A stretch of DNA of 64,000 nucleotides from Streptomyces clavuligerus (lineage in GTDB: Bacteria > Actinomycetota > Actinomycetes > Streptomycetales > Streptomycetaceae). Positions 17,784 to 26,296 of the stretch are shown here, in pieces. Where the stretch lies: contig NZ_CP027858.1 in assembly GCF_005519465.1 (NCBI RefSeq), positions 4,650,001-4,714,000 of the forward strand, read 5' to 3'. A program made the position numbers and the translations under genes. The notes beneath the pieces were generated by a model that worked only from the letters and a program-made list of their open reading frames with translations, was not told where the DNA came from and ran no database searches. Position 1 is the first letter of the stretch; every line of letters starts with the position of its first letter.

Positions 17784-19421
17784 ATGAGCCACGGGACGAC
17801 ACCGGCCACGGACACGGCGGACGCACCACCGGACGGGGCGGCGGACGCGGCGGACCCGGCGGCGCGGACGGCGGCCCGGGGCCGGGTGGTGATGCTCGTC
17901 GACAACGGCGTCAAGGCCGACTCCCGGGTCCAGAAGGCCGCCCGCTCCGCCGCCCGCGCCGGCTGGGACGTCATCCTCTTCGGGGTGTCGCCCACCGCGA
18001 AGATCCAGACCTTCCGGCTCGGCGGCGCCCAGGTCCGCCTGGTGCCCAAACCGGCCCATCTGGAGCCCCGCCGCCACGAGCTGCGCCACCCCCTGCTGCG
18101 CCGCCCGCTCGCGTACCGCTCCCAGCAGCTCGCCCGCTACCGGGTGCAGTCGGTCAAGGCATGGCGCTCCGACCTCGCCTTCCGCCGGGCCGCCGCCCGC
18201 GCCGCCCGCGCCGGGCACCCCGGCCACCACGCGGGCGGCTCCGCGCTGCGGCTGCTGCTGCCCCGGCTGCTGGCCCGCGCCCTGAACTCCTGGGTACGGC
18301 TGCGGACCCGCCAGACCGCCGCGCTCCAGAAGACCCGGGCCCCGCTGACCGCCCCGGTGGACCGCGCCGCGACCGCCCTGTGGTCCTTCCTCCTCGGCGA
18401 ACGGGCCTGGCGCCGGCTGACGCCCAACCTCTGGGACTACGAGCTGGCCTTCGCCGCCCACATCGACGCCTTCGAACCCGATCTGATCCACGCCCACGAC
18501 GTCCGGATGCTGGGGGTCGGGGCGCGCGCCGCCGTCCGGGGCCGGGCCGGGGGCCGCGCGGTCAGACTGGTCTGGGACGCCCATGAGTATGTGCCCGGGC
18601 TGCCCGCGCCGCACGGCCGCTGGCTGCCGGGCCACATCGCCTGGGAGAAGGAGCACGCCGCCTTCGCCGACGCGGTGATCACCGTCTCGCCGCCGCTGGC
18701 CCGGATGCTCCAGCGCGGGCACGGACTGCGGGAGCTGCCCTCCGTGGTGCTGAACGCCCCGGTCATGGAGCCCGCCGCCGACGAGGTCGCGGAGGCCCCG
18801 CCGGTGCCCGATCTGCGGAAGCTGTGCGGCATCGGCCCCGGGGTCCCGCTGCTGGTGTACGCGGGCGGGATCAGCCCCGTCCGCGGGGTGGACACGGTCG
18901 TCGCCGCGCTGCCCGCGCTGCCGGGGGTCCATCTGGCGCTGGTGTCGGTGACCCCGCGGAAGATGAAGGCGGTGAACGGGGCCCGCCGGGCCGCCGCGAC
19001 CGCCGGGGTCGCCGACCGGGTGCACTTCCTGCCGTACGTCCCGCACTGGCAGGTGCCGGGCTTCCTCGCGGCGGCGGACGCGGCCGTCAGCCCGCTCCAG
19101 CACCTGGCCAACCACGAGCTGGCCCTGAGCAACAGGTTCTTCGAGTACGCGCAGGCCGGGCTGCCGCTGCTGGTGAGCGACGTCCGCACGATGGCCAGGA
19201 CAGTCCGTTCCACCGGGCAGGGGGAGGTCTTCCGGGCGGGGGACACCGAGGACTTCGTCCGGGCGGCGAAGGCGGTCCTGGCCGACCCGGGGCGCTACCG
19301 CGCGGCGTACGAGCGGCCGGGGCTGCTGGACGGCTGGACCTGGGAGGCGCAGGCGCGGGTGCTGGACCAGCTCTACACCCGGCTGCTGCCGGACCGCCCG
19401 GGCCCGCCGCACATCCGGTGA
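17784..19421 (+). CDS. GT4-like glycosyltransferase
   Basis: 545 residues with two Rossmann-like lobes. N-lobe: RVVMLVDNGVKADSRVQKAA near residue 32, DLIHAHDVRMLG and LVWDAHEYVPGLP near 230-270. C-lobe: LLVYAGGISPVRGVDTVV, HFLPYVPHWQVPGFLAAAD, and the acceptor/donor segment ALSNRFFEYAQAGLPLLVSDV. This is a retaining GT-B enzyme of the GT4 type; donor and acceptor are unknown. An insert at about residues 95-190 is Arg/Ala-rich and unlike most GT4 proteins. ATG 17784 has GGAAGG at 17770-17775. It stands between the epimerase wreck and rplU, so it may be a survivor of a larger sugar-polymer locus (inference). Confidence 0.85.
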   Translation: MSHGTTPATDTADAPPDGAADAADPAARTAARGRVVMLVDNGVKADSRVQKAARSAARAGWDVILFGVSPTAKIQTFRLGGAQVRLVPKPAHLEPRRHELRHPLLRRPLAYRSQQLARYRVQSVKAWRSDLAFRRAAARAARAGHPGHHAGGSALRLLLPRLLARALNSWVRLRTRQTAALQKTRAPLTAPVDRAATALWSFLLGERAWRRLTPNLWDYELAFAAHIDAFEPDLIHAHDVRMLGVGARAAVRGRAGGRAVRLVWDAHEYVPGLPAPHGRWLPGHIAWEKEHAAFADAVITVSPPLARMLQRGHGLRELPSVVLNAPVMEPAADEVAEAPPVPDLRKLCGIGPGVPLLVYAGGISPVRGVDTVVAALPALPGVHLALVSVTPRKMKAVNGARRAAATAGVADRVHFLPYVPHWQVPGFLAAADAAVSPLQHLANHELALSNRFFEYAQAGLPLLVSDVRTMARTVRSTGQGEVFRAGDTEDFVRAAKAVLADPGRYRAAYERPGLLDGWTWEAQARVLDQLYTRLLPDRPGPPHIR

Positions 19422-19704
19422 GCCGCGGTGCACCCCGGCGCGGCGCGGTACCGGTACGCCTGCGGTGCGGCGGGCGGGCGGGCCCGGGGCCGCCGCGGCA
19501 CCCGGGACGGCGGCGGACCGGGCCGTCGGACCGTTCGCGCCCTTCCGCTTCCGCTTCTGCTCCCGGTTCCGGGCCGGTTCCCGGACGCCGCCGCCCGCGC
19601 CGATCCCGGCACCCGGGTCCATCCGCGCGGTGGGCCGTACCCTGTACCGCACCCGGGGACGCCCTCTCCGTACGCGGACACCGGGCGCCGGGCATGGGCC
19701 CGGT

Positions 19705-19733
19705 TTGACCCTCCGGAGCGGTCACCGTAACCT
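19705..19733 (+). promoter_or_regulatory. Promoter of rplU-rpmA-obgE with a long 5' leader
   Basis: TTGACC (19705-19710), a 17-nt spacer and TAACCT (19728-19733) make a good vegetative promoter. The inferred start near 19740 leaves a leader of about 200 nt before rplU, long enough for autogenous control by a ribosomal protein. The interval 19422-19704 holds no gene that I can support; it is GC-rich and contains no clear hairpin terminator for the glycosyltransferase. Confidence 0.65.
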
Positions 19734-19943
19734 TGACCCTCGGTGTGTCTCCCTGCACACCCACCCCTGAGCACCTTCCTCCCACCGGTGCCGCCGGGCC
19801 CCGTCCCCTCCGTGCGTCAGCCGGACACGGCGGCCGGTGCGCCGGACCGGGAGAGGCCGTTCGTCCTTCCGGATCGTCACGGGCCCCGGCCCGTGCGGGC
19901 GGCTGGCATCAGAGGTCCCGTTCCGAGCGAGAGAGAGTTCCGC

Positions 19944-20264
19944 GTGTACGCCATCGTGCGCAGCGGTGGTCGCCAGCACAAGGTTGCTGTCGGCGACATC
20001 GTTGAGGTTGACAAGATTTCCACCGCCCAGGTCGGCGACACGGTAGAGCTCTCTACCCTGCTCCTGGTCGACGGCGACGCCGTGACCAGCGACCCGTGGG
20101 TGCTGGCCGGAATCAAGGTCACGGCCGAGGTCGTGGACCACCACAAGGGCGCGAAGATCGACATCCTGCGCTACAAGAACAAGACCGGCTACCGCCGCCG
20201 CCAGGGTCACCGTCAGCAGTACACGGCGATCAAGGTCACCGGCATCCCCGCCGCCGCGAAGTAA
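19944..20264 (+). CDS. rplU: 50S ribosomal protein bL21
   Basis: 106 residues, normal length. It binds 23S rRNA in the large subunit. Seen: [13 protein letters not shown] at the N-terminus and [21 protein letters not shown] near the C-terminus, the family signature. The start is GTG 19944, with a weak GAGAGAG upstream; the open frame extends further 5' but encodes unconserved Pro-rich sequence. It is followed after 14 nt by rpmA, a pairing kept across bacteria. Confidence 0.97.
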   Translation: MYAIVRSGGRQHKVAVGDIVEVDKISTAQVGDTVELSTLLLVDGDAVTSDPWVLAGIKVTAEVVDHHKGAKIDILRYKNKTGYRRRQGHRQQYTAIKVTGIPAAAK

Positions 20265-20278
20265 GGGACTGAGGAGAC

Positions 20279-20536
20279 ATGGCACATAAGAAGGGCGCAT
20301 CGTCCACTCGGAACGGTCGCGATTCCAATGCTCAGCGGCTCGGCGTGAAGCGCTTCGGCGGTCAGGTCGTGAACGCCGGTGAGATCCTGGTCCGCCAGCG
20401 CGGCACCCACTTCCACCCGGGCACGGGCGTCGGCCGCGGCGGCGACGACACCCTGTTCGCGCTGAACGCCGGTGCGGTCGAGTTCGGCCGTCACCGTGGC
20501 CGCAAGGTCGTGAACATCGTTCCGGTCGCCGAGTAA
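20279..20536 (+). CDS. rpmA: 50S ribosomal protein bL27
   Basis: 85 residues starting [16 protein letters not shown]. Unlike Firmicutes, there is no cleavable N-terminal extension, so the tail reaching the peptidyl transferase centre needs no processing. GAGGAG lies just upstream (20271-20276). Cotranscribed with rplU. Confidence 0.98.
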   Translation: MAHKKGASSTRNGRDSNAQRLGVKRFGGQVVNAGEILVRQRGTHFHPGTGVGRGGDDTLFALNAGAVEFGRHRGRKVVNIVPVAE

Positions 20537-20568
20537 TCACGGCGTCCCCACGACGTTTTTTCTGCGGA

Positions 20569-20614
20569 GGCGGACCACACTTCCCCGGGGCTCTCCCGGG
20601 GAAGCGGGTCCGCC
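20569..20614 (+). terminator. Two-tier hairpin between rpmA and obgE
   Basis: An outer 8-bp stem (GGCGGACC with GGTCCGCC) encloses an inner 9-bp stem (20581-20589 with 20595-20603). It follows a T6 run at 20555-20561 and precedes obgE by 50 nt. It could be a partial terminator that lowers obgE relative to the ribosomal genes, or an RNA processing site. A -10-like TAGACC near 20630 could restart transcription. Confidence 0.6.
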
Positions 20615-20663
20615 TTCGCTGTGTTACAGCTAGACCCATTCCCTCAGTACTGGAGGCACCACC

Positions 20664-22103
20664 ATGACCACCTTCGTGGACCGCGTCGAGCTGCATGTCG
20701 CCGCGGGTAACGGAGGCCACGGCTGTGCCTCCGTGCACCGGGAGAAGTTCAAGCCGCTCGGCGGCCCCGACGGCGGCAACGGCGGCCGGGGCGGCGATGT
20801 GATCCTCGTGGTCGACCAGTCGGTGACCACCCTGCTCGACTACCACCACAGCCCGCACCGCAAGGCCACCAACGGCATGCCCGGCGAGGGCGGCAACCGC
20901 TCCGGCCGCGACGGCACCGACCTGGTGCTCCCCGTCCCGGACGGCACCGTCGTCCTCGACGCGCACGGCGAGGTCCTCGCCGACCTGGTCGGCCACGGCA
21001 CCACCTTCGTCGCCGGACAGGGCGGCCGGGGCGGCCTCGGCAACGCGGCCCTGGCCTCGGCCCGCCGCAAGGCCCCCGGCTTCGCGCTGCTCGGCGAGCC
21101 GGGCGAGGCCCGCGATGTGGTCCTGGAGCTGAAGACCGTCGCGGACGTGGCCCTGGTCGGCTACCCCAGCGCGGGCAAGTCCTCGCTGATCTCGGTCCTC
21201 AGCGCGGCCAAGCCGAAGATCGCGGACTACCCCTTCACCACCCTGGTGCCGAACCTCGGCGTCGTCACCGCGGGCTCCACCGTCTACACCATCGCCGACG
21301 TCCCCGGGCTGATCCCCGGCGCCAGCCAGGGCAGGGGCCTCGGCCTGGAGTTCCTGCGCCATGTCGAGCGCTGCTCGGTGCTGGTGCACGTCCTGGACAC
21401 GGCCACACTGGAGTCCGACCGGGACCCCGTCTCCGACCTCGATGTGATCGAGGCCGAGCTGAAGGAGTACGGCGGCCTCGGCGACCGGCCCCGGATCGTC
21501 GTCCTCAACAAGGTCGACATCCCCGACGGCCGCGATCTCGCCGAGATGATCCGCCCCGACCTGGAGGCCCGCGGCTACCGCGTCTTCGAGGTGTCGGCGG
21601 TCGCCAGGACCGGGCTCAAGGAGCTGTCGTTCGCGCTCGCCGGGATCGTCGGCGAGGCCCGCGCGGCCAAGCCGGTCCAGGAGGCCACCCGGATCGTGAT
21701 CCGGCCCAAGGCCGTCGACGACGCTGGTTTCACCGTGGTGCGCGAGGCCGACGGGCTGTTCCGGGTGCGCGGCGAGAAGCCGGAGCGCTGGGTCCGCCAG
21801 ACCGACTTCAACAACGACGAGGCCGTCGGCTATCTCGCCGACCGCCTCAACCGCCTCGGCGTCGAGGACCAGCTGATGAAGGCGGGCGCCCGCGCGGGCG
21901 ACGGCGTCGCCATCGGCCCCGAGGACAACGCCGTGGTCTTCGACTGGGAGCCCACCATGACGGCCGGGGCCGAGATGCTCGGCCGCCGCGGCGAGGACCA
22001 CCGGATGGAGGCCCCGCGGCCCGCGGCACAGCGCCGCCGCGACCGGGACGCCGAGCGCGACGAGTCCCAGCAGGCCTACGACGAGTTCGACCCCTTCCAG
22101 TGA
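20664..22103 (+). CDS. obgE: GTPase ObgE/CgtA
   Basis: 479 residues. Order: Gly-rich Obg fold at 1-158 ([19 protein letters not shown]), G domain at about 160-330 with G1 [10 protein letters not shown]3 DVPGLI and G4 NKVD, then an OCT domain (about 350-430) and an acidic/basic tail. It acts in late 50S assembly; in Streptomyces Obg is also known to affect aerial mycelium development. ATG 20664 follows TGGAGG at 20651-20656. A near-perfect terminator follows. Confidence 0.97.
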   Translation: MTTFVDRVELHVAAGNGGHGCASVHREKFKPLGGPDGGNGGRGGDVILVVDQSVTTLLDYHHSPHRKATNGMPGEGGNRSGRDGTDLVLPVPDGTVVLDAHGEVLADLVGHGTTFVAGQGGRGGLGNAALASARRKAPGFALLGEPGEARDVVLELKTVADVALVGYPSAGKSSLISVLSAAKPKIADYPFTTLVPNLGVVTAGSTVYTIADVPGLIPGASQGRGLGLEFLRHVERCSVLVHVLDTATLESDRDPVSDLDVIEAELKEYGGLGDRPRIVVLNKVDIPDGRDLAEMIRPDLEARGYRVFEVSAVARTGLKELSFALAGIVGEARAAKPVQEATRIVIRPKAVDDAGFTVVREADGLFRVRGEKPERWVRQTDFNNDEAVGYLADRLNRLGVEDQLMKAGARAGDGVAIGPEDNAVVFDWEPTMTAGAEMLGRRGEDHRMEAPRPAAQRRRDRDAERDESQQAYDEFDPFQ

Positions 22104-22109
22104 CCGACC

Positions 22110-22165
22110 GCATCGGCGCGGGGCCGCCCCACCATCCGTGGGCAACCCCGCGCCGATGCGTTTTT
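22110..22165 (+). terminator. obgE intrinsic terminator
   Basis: A 14-bp perfect stem (22110-22123 with 22146-22159) followed by T5 (22161-22165). It is unusual in this window for having a genuine U-tract. It also separates the housekeeping operon from the wall-polymer genes. Confidence 0.9.
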
Positions 22166-22266
22166 CGTCTCAGATTCCTTTCGAAATTCCGTACAACCCT
22201 CGACCCCTGTTGTCCGTCTATCACTCGGGCACGCAGGACGGGTCCCGGAAGACGAGCGGAGCACCG

Positions 22267-24351
22267 GTGAAGATTTCTTTCCTCATCCACACGATCTACG
22301 GGATCGGTGGCACGATCCGCACCACGCTGAATCTGGCGGAGGAACTGGTCGGCCGGCATGAGATCGAGATCGTGTCGATCTTCAAGCACCGGGACGACTC
22401 CGCGTTCGACATAGACCCGCGGATCAGCCTCGTACCGCTCTTCAACAACAACAAGAAGTCCCCCGGCTGCGAGCTGGAGAACCCGCTCCACAAGGAGCCC
22501 GCCGAGGCGTTCCCCCGCAACGAGGCCCGTTACAAGGAGTACAGCAAGCTCATCGACCAGCGGGTGCGGGACCACTACGCCGCGTCGGACGCGGACGTCG
22601 TCATCGGGACCCGGCCCGGACTGGTCGCGTACGTCTCCCAGTTCGCCCCCGGCGGCGCGGTGGTCATCGGTCAGGAACACATGACCCACAACCACCACAA
22701 GAAGGCGCTGCGGGAGGAGATGCGCCCCTTCCTCGCCGACCTCGACGCGTTCGTCACCGTCTCCGAGGGCGACGCCGCCGTCTGGCGCGAGCACATGCCG
22801 CTGGAGGACACCCGTATCCTCTCCATCCCCAACAGCGTCCCCCAGCCGACGGTCGCCCCGTCCGATCTCAGCGGCAATCTCGTGGTCGCCGCCGGACGGC
22901 TCTCCCGCGAGAAGCAGTACGAGATTCTGATCAAGGCATTCGCCAAGGTCGCGGCCAAGCACCCGGACTGGACCCTGCGTATGTGCGGCTGGGGCGGCGA
23001 GAAGGACAATCTCCGCCGGCACATCCTCAAATACAAACTGGCCAACCAGGTACAGCTGATGGGCCCCCGTTCACCGATCGACCCCGAGTGGGTCAAGGGC
23101 GCCATCGCCGTCTCCACCTCCCGCCACGAGTCCTTCGGCATGACCCTCGTCGAAGCCATGCGCAATGGACTTCCCGTGGTCAGCACCGACTGCAACTACG
23201 GCCCCCGCGAGATCATCACCTCCGGCGAGGACGGACTCCTCGTACCGGTCGGCAAGGCCGACGCCGTCGCCCGCGCCCTCCTCACCCTCATCGAGGACGA
23301 GGAACTGCGCCGCCGCATGGGCAAGGCGGCGATCGAGAACTCCCGCCGCTTCGACCCCGGCGCCGTCGCCCAGCGCTATCTGGACCTCTTCGCCGAACTG
23401 GGCGCCGAGGACACCACGGGCCGCCGCGCCCCCGCCGCCCCCGCCGACAGCGCCGCGAAGGCCGCCCCCGCCGCCGCGGAGTTCGCCCCGGTCGCCGACT
23501 GCGTCGCCGAGGCCGACGGCTCCCTCACCGTCACCGTCGTCTCGCCCGCGCCCGAAGACGCCTTCCGCACCTACCCCGGGCTCCAGCTCGTCTGCTCCCG
23601 CACCCGCTCCGACGGCACCGCCGACGAACGCGTCTACCCCTTCAACCGCGCGGGCACCGTCGTCATCCCCGCGGACGACGAGTTCGCCGAGGGCCGCTGG
23701 ACCTGCCGCGCCGAACACCCCGCGACCGGCCGCCGCGCCCCCCTCTCCTGCCGCTCCGTCGACCAGCGCGGCTCACTGAGAGTCACCGACCGGATGGCCG
23801 TCGACGCCGGAGTCCGCCATCTCGTCGCCCACCGCCAGGCCCCCGCGCAGCACCTCGCGCTCCGCTCCTGGGTACGGCCCGTGCACGTGGAAGCGGGACG
23901 CATCCGCCGCAACGGACCCGACATGATCCTCGAAGGCCGGGTGTTCGGCCCCGTCGAACCCTCCGGCGAGCCCGCGCTCGTCCTCCGCCGCCGCGGCGAC
24001 GCCACCGACGAACTCGTCCTCCCCGGCACCCGCGAGGGCACCCGCGGCTTCCAGGTCACCCTCCCCGGCGCCGCGCTCGCCCGCCGCCAGAGCGGCGAGA
24101 AGGACCTGTGGGACGTCCGCCTCCGCTTCACCTCCGGCCACGAGCCGGTACGGGTGGGCCGACTCCTTGACGACGTGATCCAGAAGGGTGATGTCTTCGT
24201 CTACCCCGACGCCCTCACCCACAAGCCCCGCCCGCTGCTGCTCGCCCGCCGCGCCCTGCGCAAGCTCCAGCGCCGTGAACAGCGACTCGTGAAGATCTCG
24301 CTGATCTACGGAGGAGAGAACGAACTCCTGGTGCGGGTGACCGATCGCTGA
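22267..24351 (+). CDS. GT4 glycosyltransferase with long C-terminal beta-rich extension
   Basis: 694 residues. The GT4 part is about 1-385: N-terminal ISFLIHTIYGIGGTIRTTLNLA, GQEHMTHNHH, AAGRLSREKQYE, and the GT4 EX7E site as ESFGMTLVEAM near residue 287. It is followed by an Ala/Pro linker and about 280 residues with no recognised catalytic motif, likely a beta-rich polymer-binding or export module (inference). The start is GTG 22267 with GGAG at 22258-22261; the frame is open upstream to 22138, but that would run into the obgE terminator. The promoter area 22166-22240 is markedly less GC-rich. It heads a set with the CDP-ribitol synthase and polymerase genes. Confidence 0.88.
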   Translation: MKISFLIHTIYGIGGTIRTTLNLAEELVGRHEIEIVSIFKHRDDSAFDIDPRISLVPLFNNNKKSPGCELENPLHKEPAEAFPRNEARYKEYSKLIDQRVRDHYAASDADVVIGTRPGLVAYVSQFAPGGAVVIGQEHMTHNHHKKALREEMRPFLADLDAFVTVSEGDAAVWREHMPLEDTRILSIPNSVPQPTVAPSDLSGNLVVAAGRLSREKQYEILIKAFAKVAAKHPDWTLRMCGWGGEKDNLRRHILKYKLANQVQLMGPRSPIDPEWVKGAIAVSTSRHESFGMTLVEAMRNGLPVVSTDCNYGPREIITSGEDGLLVPVGKADAVARALLTLIEDEELRRRMGKAAIENSRRFDPGAVAQRYLDLFAELGAEDTTGRRAPAAPADSAAKAAPAAAEFAPVADCVAEADGSLTVTVVSPAPEDAFRTYPGLQLVCSRTRSDGTADERVYPFNRAGTVVIPADDEFAEGRWTCRAEHPATGRRAPLSCRSVDQRGSLRVTDRMAVDAGVRHLVAHRQAPAQHLALRSWVRPVHVEAGRIRRNGPDMILEGRVFGPVEPSGEPALVLRRRGDATDELVLPGTREGTRGFQVTLPGAALARRQSGEKDLWDVRLRFTSGHEPVRVGRLLDDVIQKGDVFVYPDALTHKPRPLLLARRALRKLQRREQRLVKISLIYGGENELLVRVTDR

Positions 24352-24365
24352 CCCGGCCGCGCACC

Positions 24366-24389
24366 GCCCGGCCGCTCCGGCGGCCGGGC
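24366..24389 (+). terminator. Hairpin after the GT4 gene
   Basis: A 9-bp perfect stem (GCCCGGCCG with CGGCCGGGC) and a 6-nt loop, 14 nt after the stop. No U-tract, so it may only attenuate. Further on, GTGCGA-CCA-TCGCAC at 24532-24546 is a short inverted repeat 31 nt before the next start and could be an operator (weak). Confidence 0.5.
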
Positions 24390-24576
24390 CTGCCAAACCG
24401 GGTCAGACTGTGGTTTCCGTCACCTCACGGGGCCGTACCGTCGGAGCCAACCGCCCAGCTCCCACGGTGGACACCCGGTGGCCGACGGGGGAGGGGCGGT
24501 CGTTGTCCACCTTGCGAGACGGTCACACAGAGTGCGACCATCGCACGGTCTCATTCGTCTGAAGGTAGGTCGTTCT

Positions 24577-26079
24577 GTGTCTGTGCCGCACGAAGCCAAG
24601 CCCCGTACCACGGCTGTCGTCCTGGCCGGTGGTACCGGTCAGCGCGTGGGTCTGTCGATCCCGAAGCAGCTGCTGAAGATCGCCGGCAAGGCTGTCATCG
24701 AGCACACCCTGACCATCTTCCAGCAGGCCGACTCCATCGACGACGTGATCGTCCTGATGGCCCCCGGCTATGTCCCCGACGTGGAGAAGATCGTCGCCAA
24801 GGCGGGCCTGAACAAGGTCGTCAAGGTGATCGAGGGCGGCAGCACCCGCAATGAGACCACCGAGCGCGCCATCGCCGCCCTCGGTGAGGGCCTGGCCGAG
24901 GGCGAGGACCGCAAGGTCCTCTTCCACGACGCCGTCCGCCCGCTGCTGTCACAGCGAGTGATCCAGGACTGTGTGGACGCCCTCGACCGCTTCCAGGCCG
25001 TCGACGTCGCCATCCCCTCCGCGGACACCATCATCGTCACCCGCACCCACGGCGAGGACGGCGAGTTCATCACCGACGTCCCCGACCGCTCCCGGCTGCG
25101 CCGCGGCCAGACCCCGCAGGCGTTCAAGCTCTCCACCATCCGCCGGGCCTACGAGGTCGCCGCCGGCGACCCCAACTTCCAGGCCACCGACGACTGCTCC
25201 GTGGTGCTGAAGTACCTGCCCGACGTCCCGATCCACGTGGTCGCCGGCGACGAGTACAACATGAAGGTGACCCAGCCGGTCGACGTCTTCATCGCCGACA
25301 AGCTCTTCCAGCTCGGCTCCACCGCCGCGCCCGCCCAGGCCGACGAGGCCGCCTACCGCGAGCTGCTCCAGGGCCGCACCCTCGTCGTCTTCGGCGGCTC
25401 GTACGGCATCGGCGCCGACATCGCCGCGCTGGCCGAGCAGTACGGGGCGAAGGTCTACGCCCTGGGCCGCTCCACCACCGGCACCCACGTCGAGAACCCG
25501 GAGCATGTGGACGACGCCCTCTCCAAGGCGTACTCCGAGACCGGCCGCATCGACTACGTCATCAACACCGCGGGCGTCCTGCGCATCGGCAAGCTGGCCG
25601 AGACGGACAACAACACCATCCAGGAAGCGCTGAACGTCAACTACCTGGCGCCCGTCCACATCGCCCGCGCCTCCTACAAGTACCTGGCCGAGACCAAGGG
25701 CCAGCTGCTGCTCTACACCTCCTCCAGCTACACCCGGGGCCGCGCCGAGTACAGCCTCTACTCGTCCACCAAGGCCGCCATGGTGAACCTGACCCAGGCG
25801 CTGTCCGACGAGTGGGCGGGCGACGGTATCCGGGTGAACTGCGTGAACCCCGAGCGCACCGCCACCCCCATGCGCACCAAGGCGTTCGGCACCGAGCCCG
25901 CGGGCTCCCTGCTCTCCTCCGAGGCCGTGGCCCGCACCTCGCTCGACGTCCTCCTCTCCGAGCTGACCGGACATGTGATCGACGTGCGTCAGCAGGACCC
26001 GACCCGCGGCGCGAGCGAGGCGTCCGGATTCGAGCAGGCACTCGCCGCCGTCCTGGCCCGTGGCGAAGATATGCAATAA
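24577..26079 (+). CDS. Bifunctional D-ribitol-5-phosphate cytidylyltransferase / SDR reductase (CDP-ribitol synthesis)
   Basis: 500 residues. N-half (about 1-235): IspD/TarI-type nucleotidyltransferase with VVLAGGTGQRVGLSIPKQ and the SRLRRGQTPQAF segment. C-half (about 265-495): short-chain dehydrogenase with Rossmann motif FGGSYGIGAD and catalytic Tyr-Ser-Ser-Thr-Lys. This is the domain order of Haemophilus Bcs1, which reduces ribulose 5-phosphate and activates ribitol phosphate to CDP-ribitol (family knowledge). The expected role is supplying CDP-ribitol to the polymerase gene downstream. The start is GTG 24577 with GAAGGTAGG at 24560-24568; GTG 24583 is an alternative. Ribitol specificity is inferred, not proven. 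Confidence 0.85.
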   Translation: MSVPHEAKPRTTAVVLAGGTGQRVGLSIPKQLLKIAGKAVIEHTLTIFQQADSIDDVIVLMAPGYVPDVEKIVAKAGLNKVVKVIEGGSTRNETTERAIAALGEGLAEGEDRKVLFHDAVRPLLSQRVIQDCVDALDRFQAVDVAIPSADTIIVTRTHGEDGEFITDVPDRSRLRRGQTPQAFKLSTIRRAYEVAAGDPNFQATDDCSVVLKYLPDVPIHVVAGDEYNMKVTQPVDVFIADKLFQLGSTAAPAQADEAAYRELLQGRTLVVFGGSYGIGADIAALAEQYGAKVYALGRSTTGTHVENPEHVDDALSKAYSETGRIDYVINTAGVLRIGKLAETDNNTIQEALNVNYLAPVHIARASYKYLAETKGQLLLYTSSSYTRGRAEYSLYSSTKAAMVNLTQALSDEWAGDGIRVNCVNPERTATPMRTKAFGTEPAGSLLSSEAVARTSLDVLLSELTGHVIDVRQQDPTRGASEASGFEQALAAVLARGEDMQ

Positions 26080-26117
26080 TTCGCTGTTAAAGCGATGAAT
26101 GCTGCCACAGCAGTTTT

Positions 26118-26181
26118 GGGCCTCCGCGAACCCACCCCGACGTGCACCTTCACCGGGGACGATCAGGGGCCGCGGAGGCCC
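26118..26181 (+). other. Structured intergenic RNA between CDP-ribitol gene and polymerase
   Basis: GGGCCTCCGCG (26118-26128) pairs perfectly with CGCGGAGGCCC (26171-26181); inside, CCCCG (26135-26139) pairs with CGGGG (26154-26158). It lies 38 nt after one gene and 115 nt before the next. It may be a partial terminator or a leader element that sets polymerase level. The flanks (26075-26110 and 26240-26290) are AT-richer than the genes. Confidence 0.5.
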
Positions 26182-26296
26182 GGTCATGTGCTGTGAGAGG
26201 TCCTGACTCCGTCTTCGGGTCGCGAAGTTCCGGATTCGCCGTCCTCGGCAATTCTCGCAAAAGGACCACATCGGCACCCTTTGGAGCAGGTTCTTC

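Noticed and set aside
22138..22266. Longer N-terminus for the GT4 protein
   Set aside because: The extra codons overlap the obgE terminator and encode no conserved sequence; the GT4 fold begins at GTG 22267.
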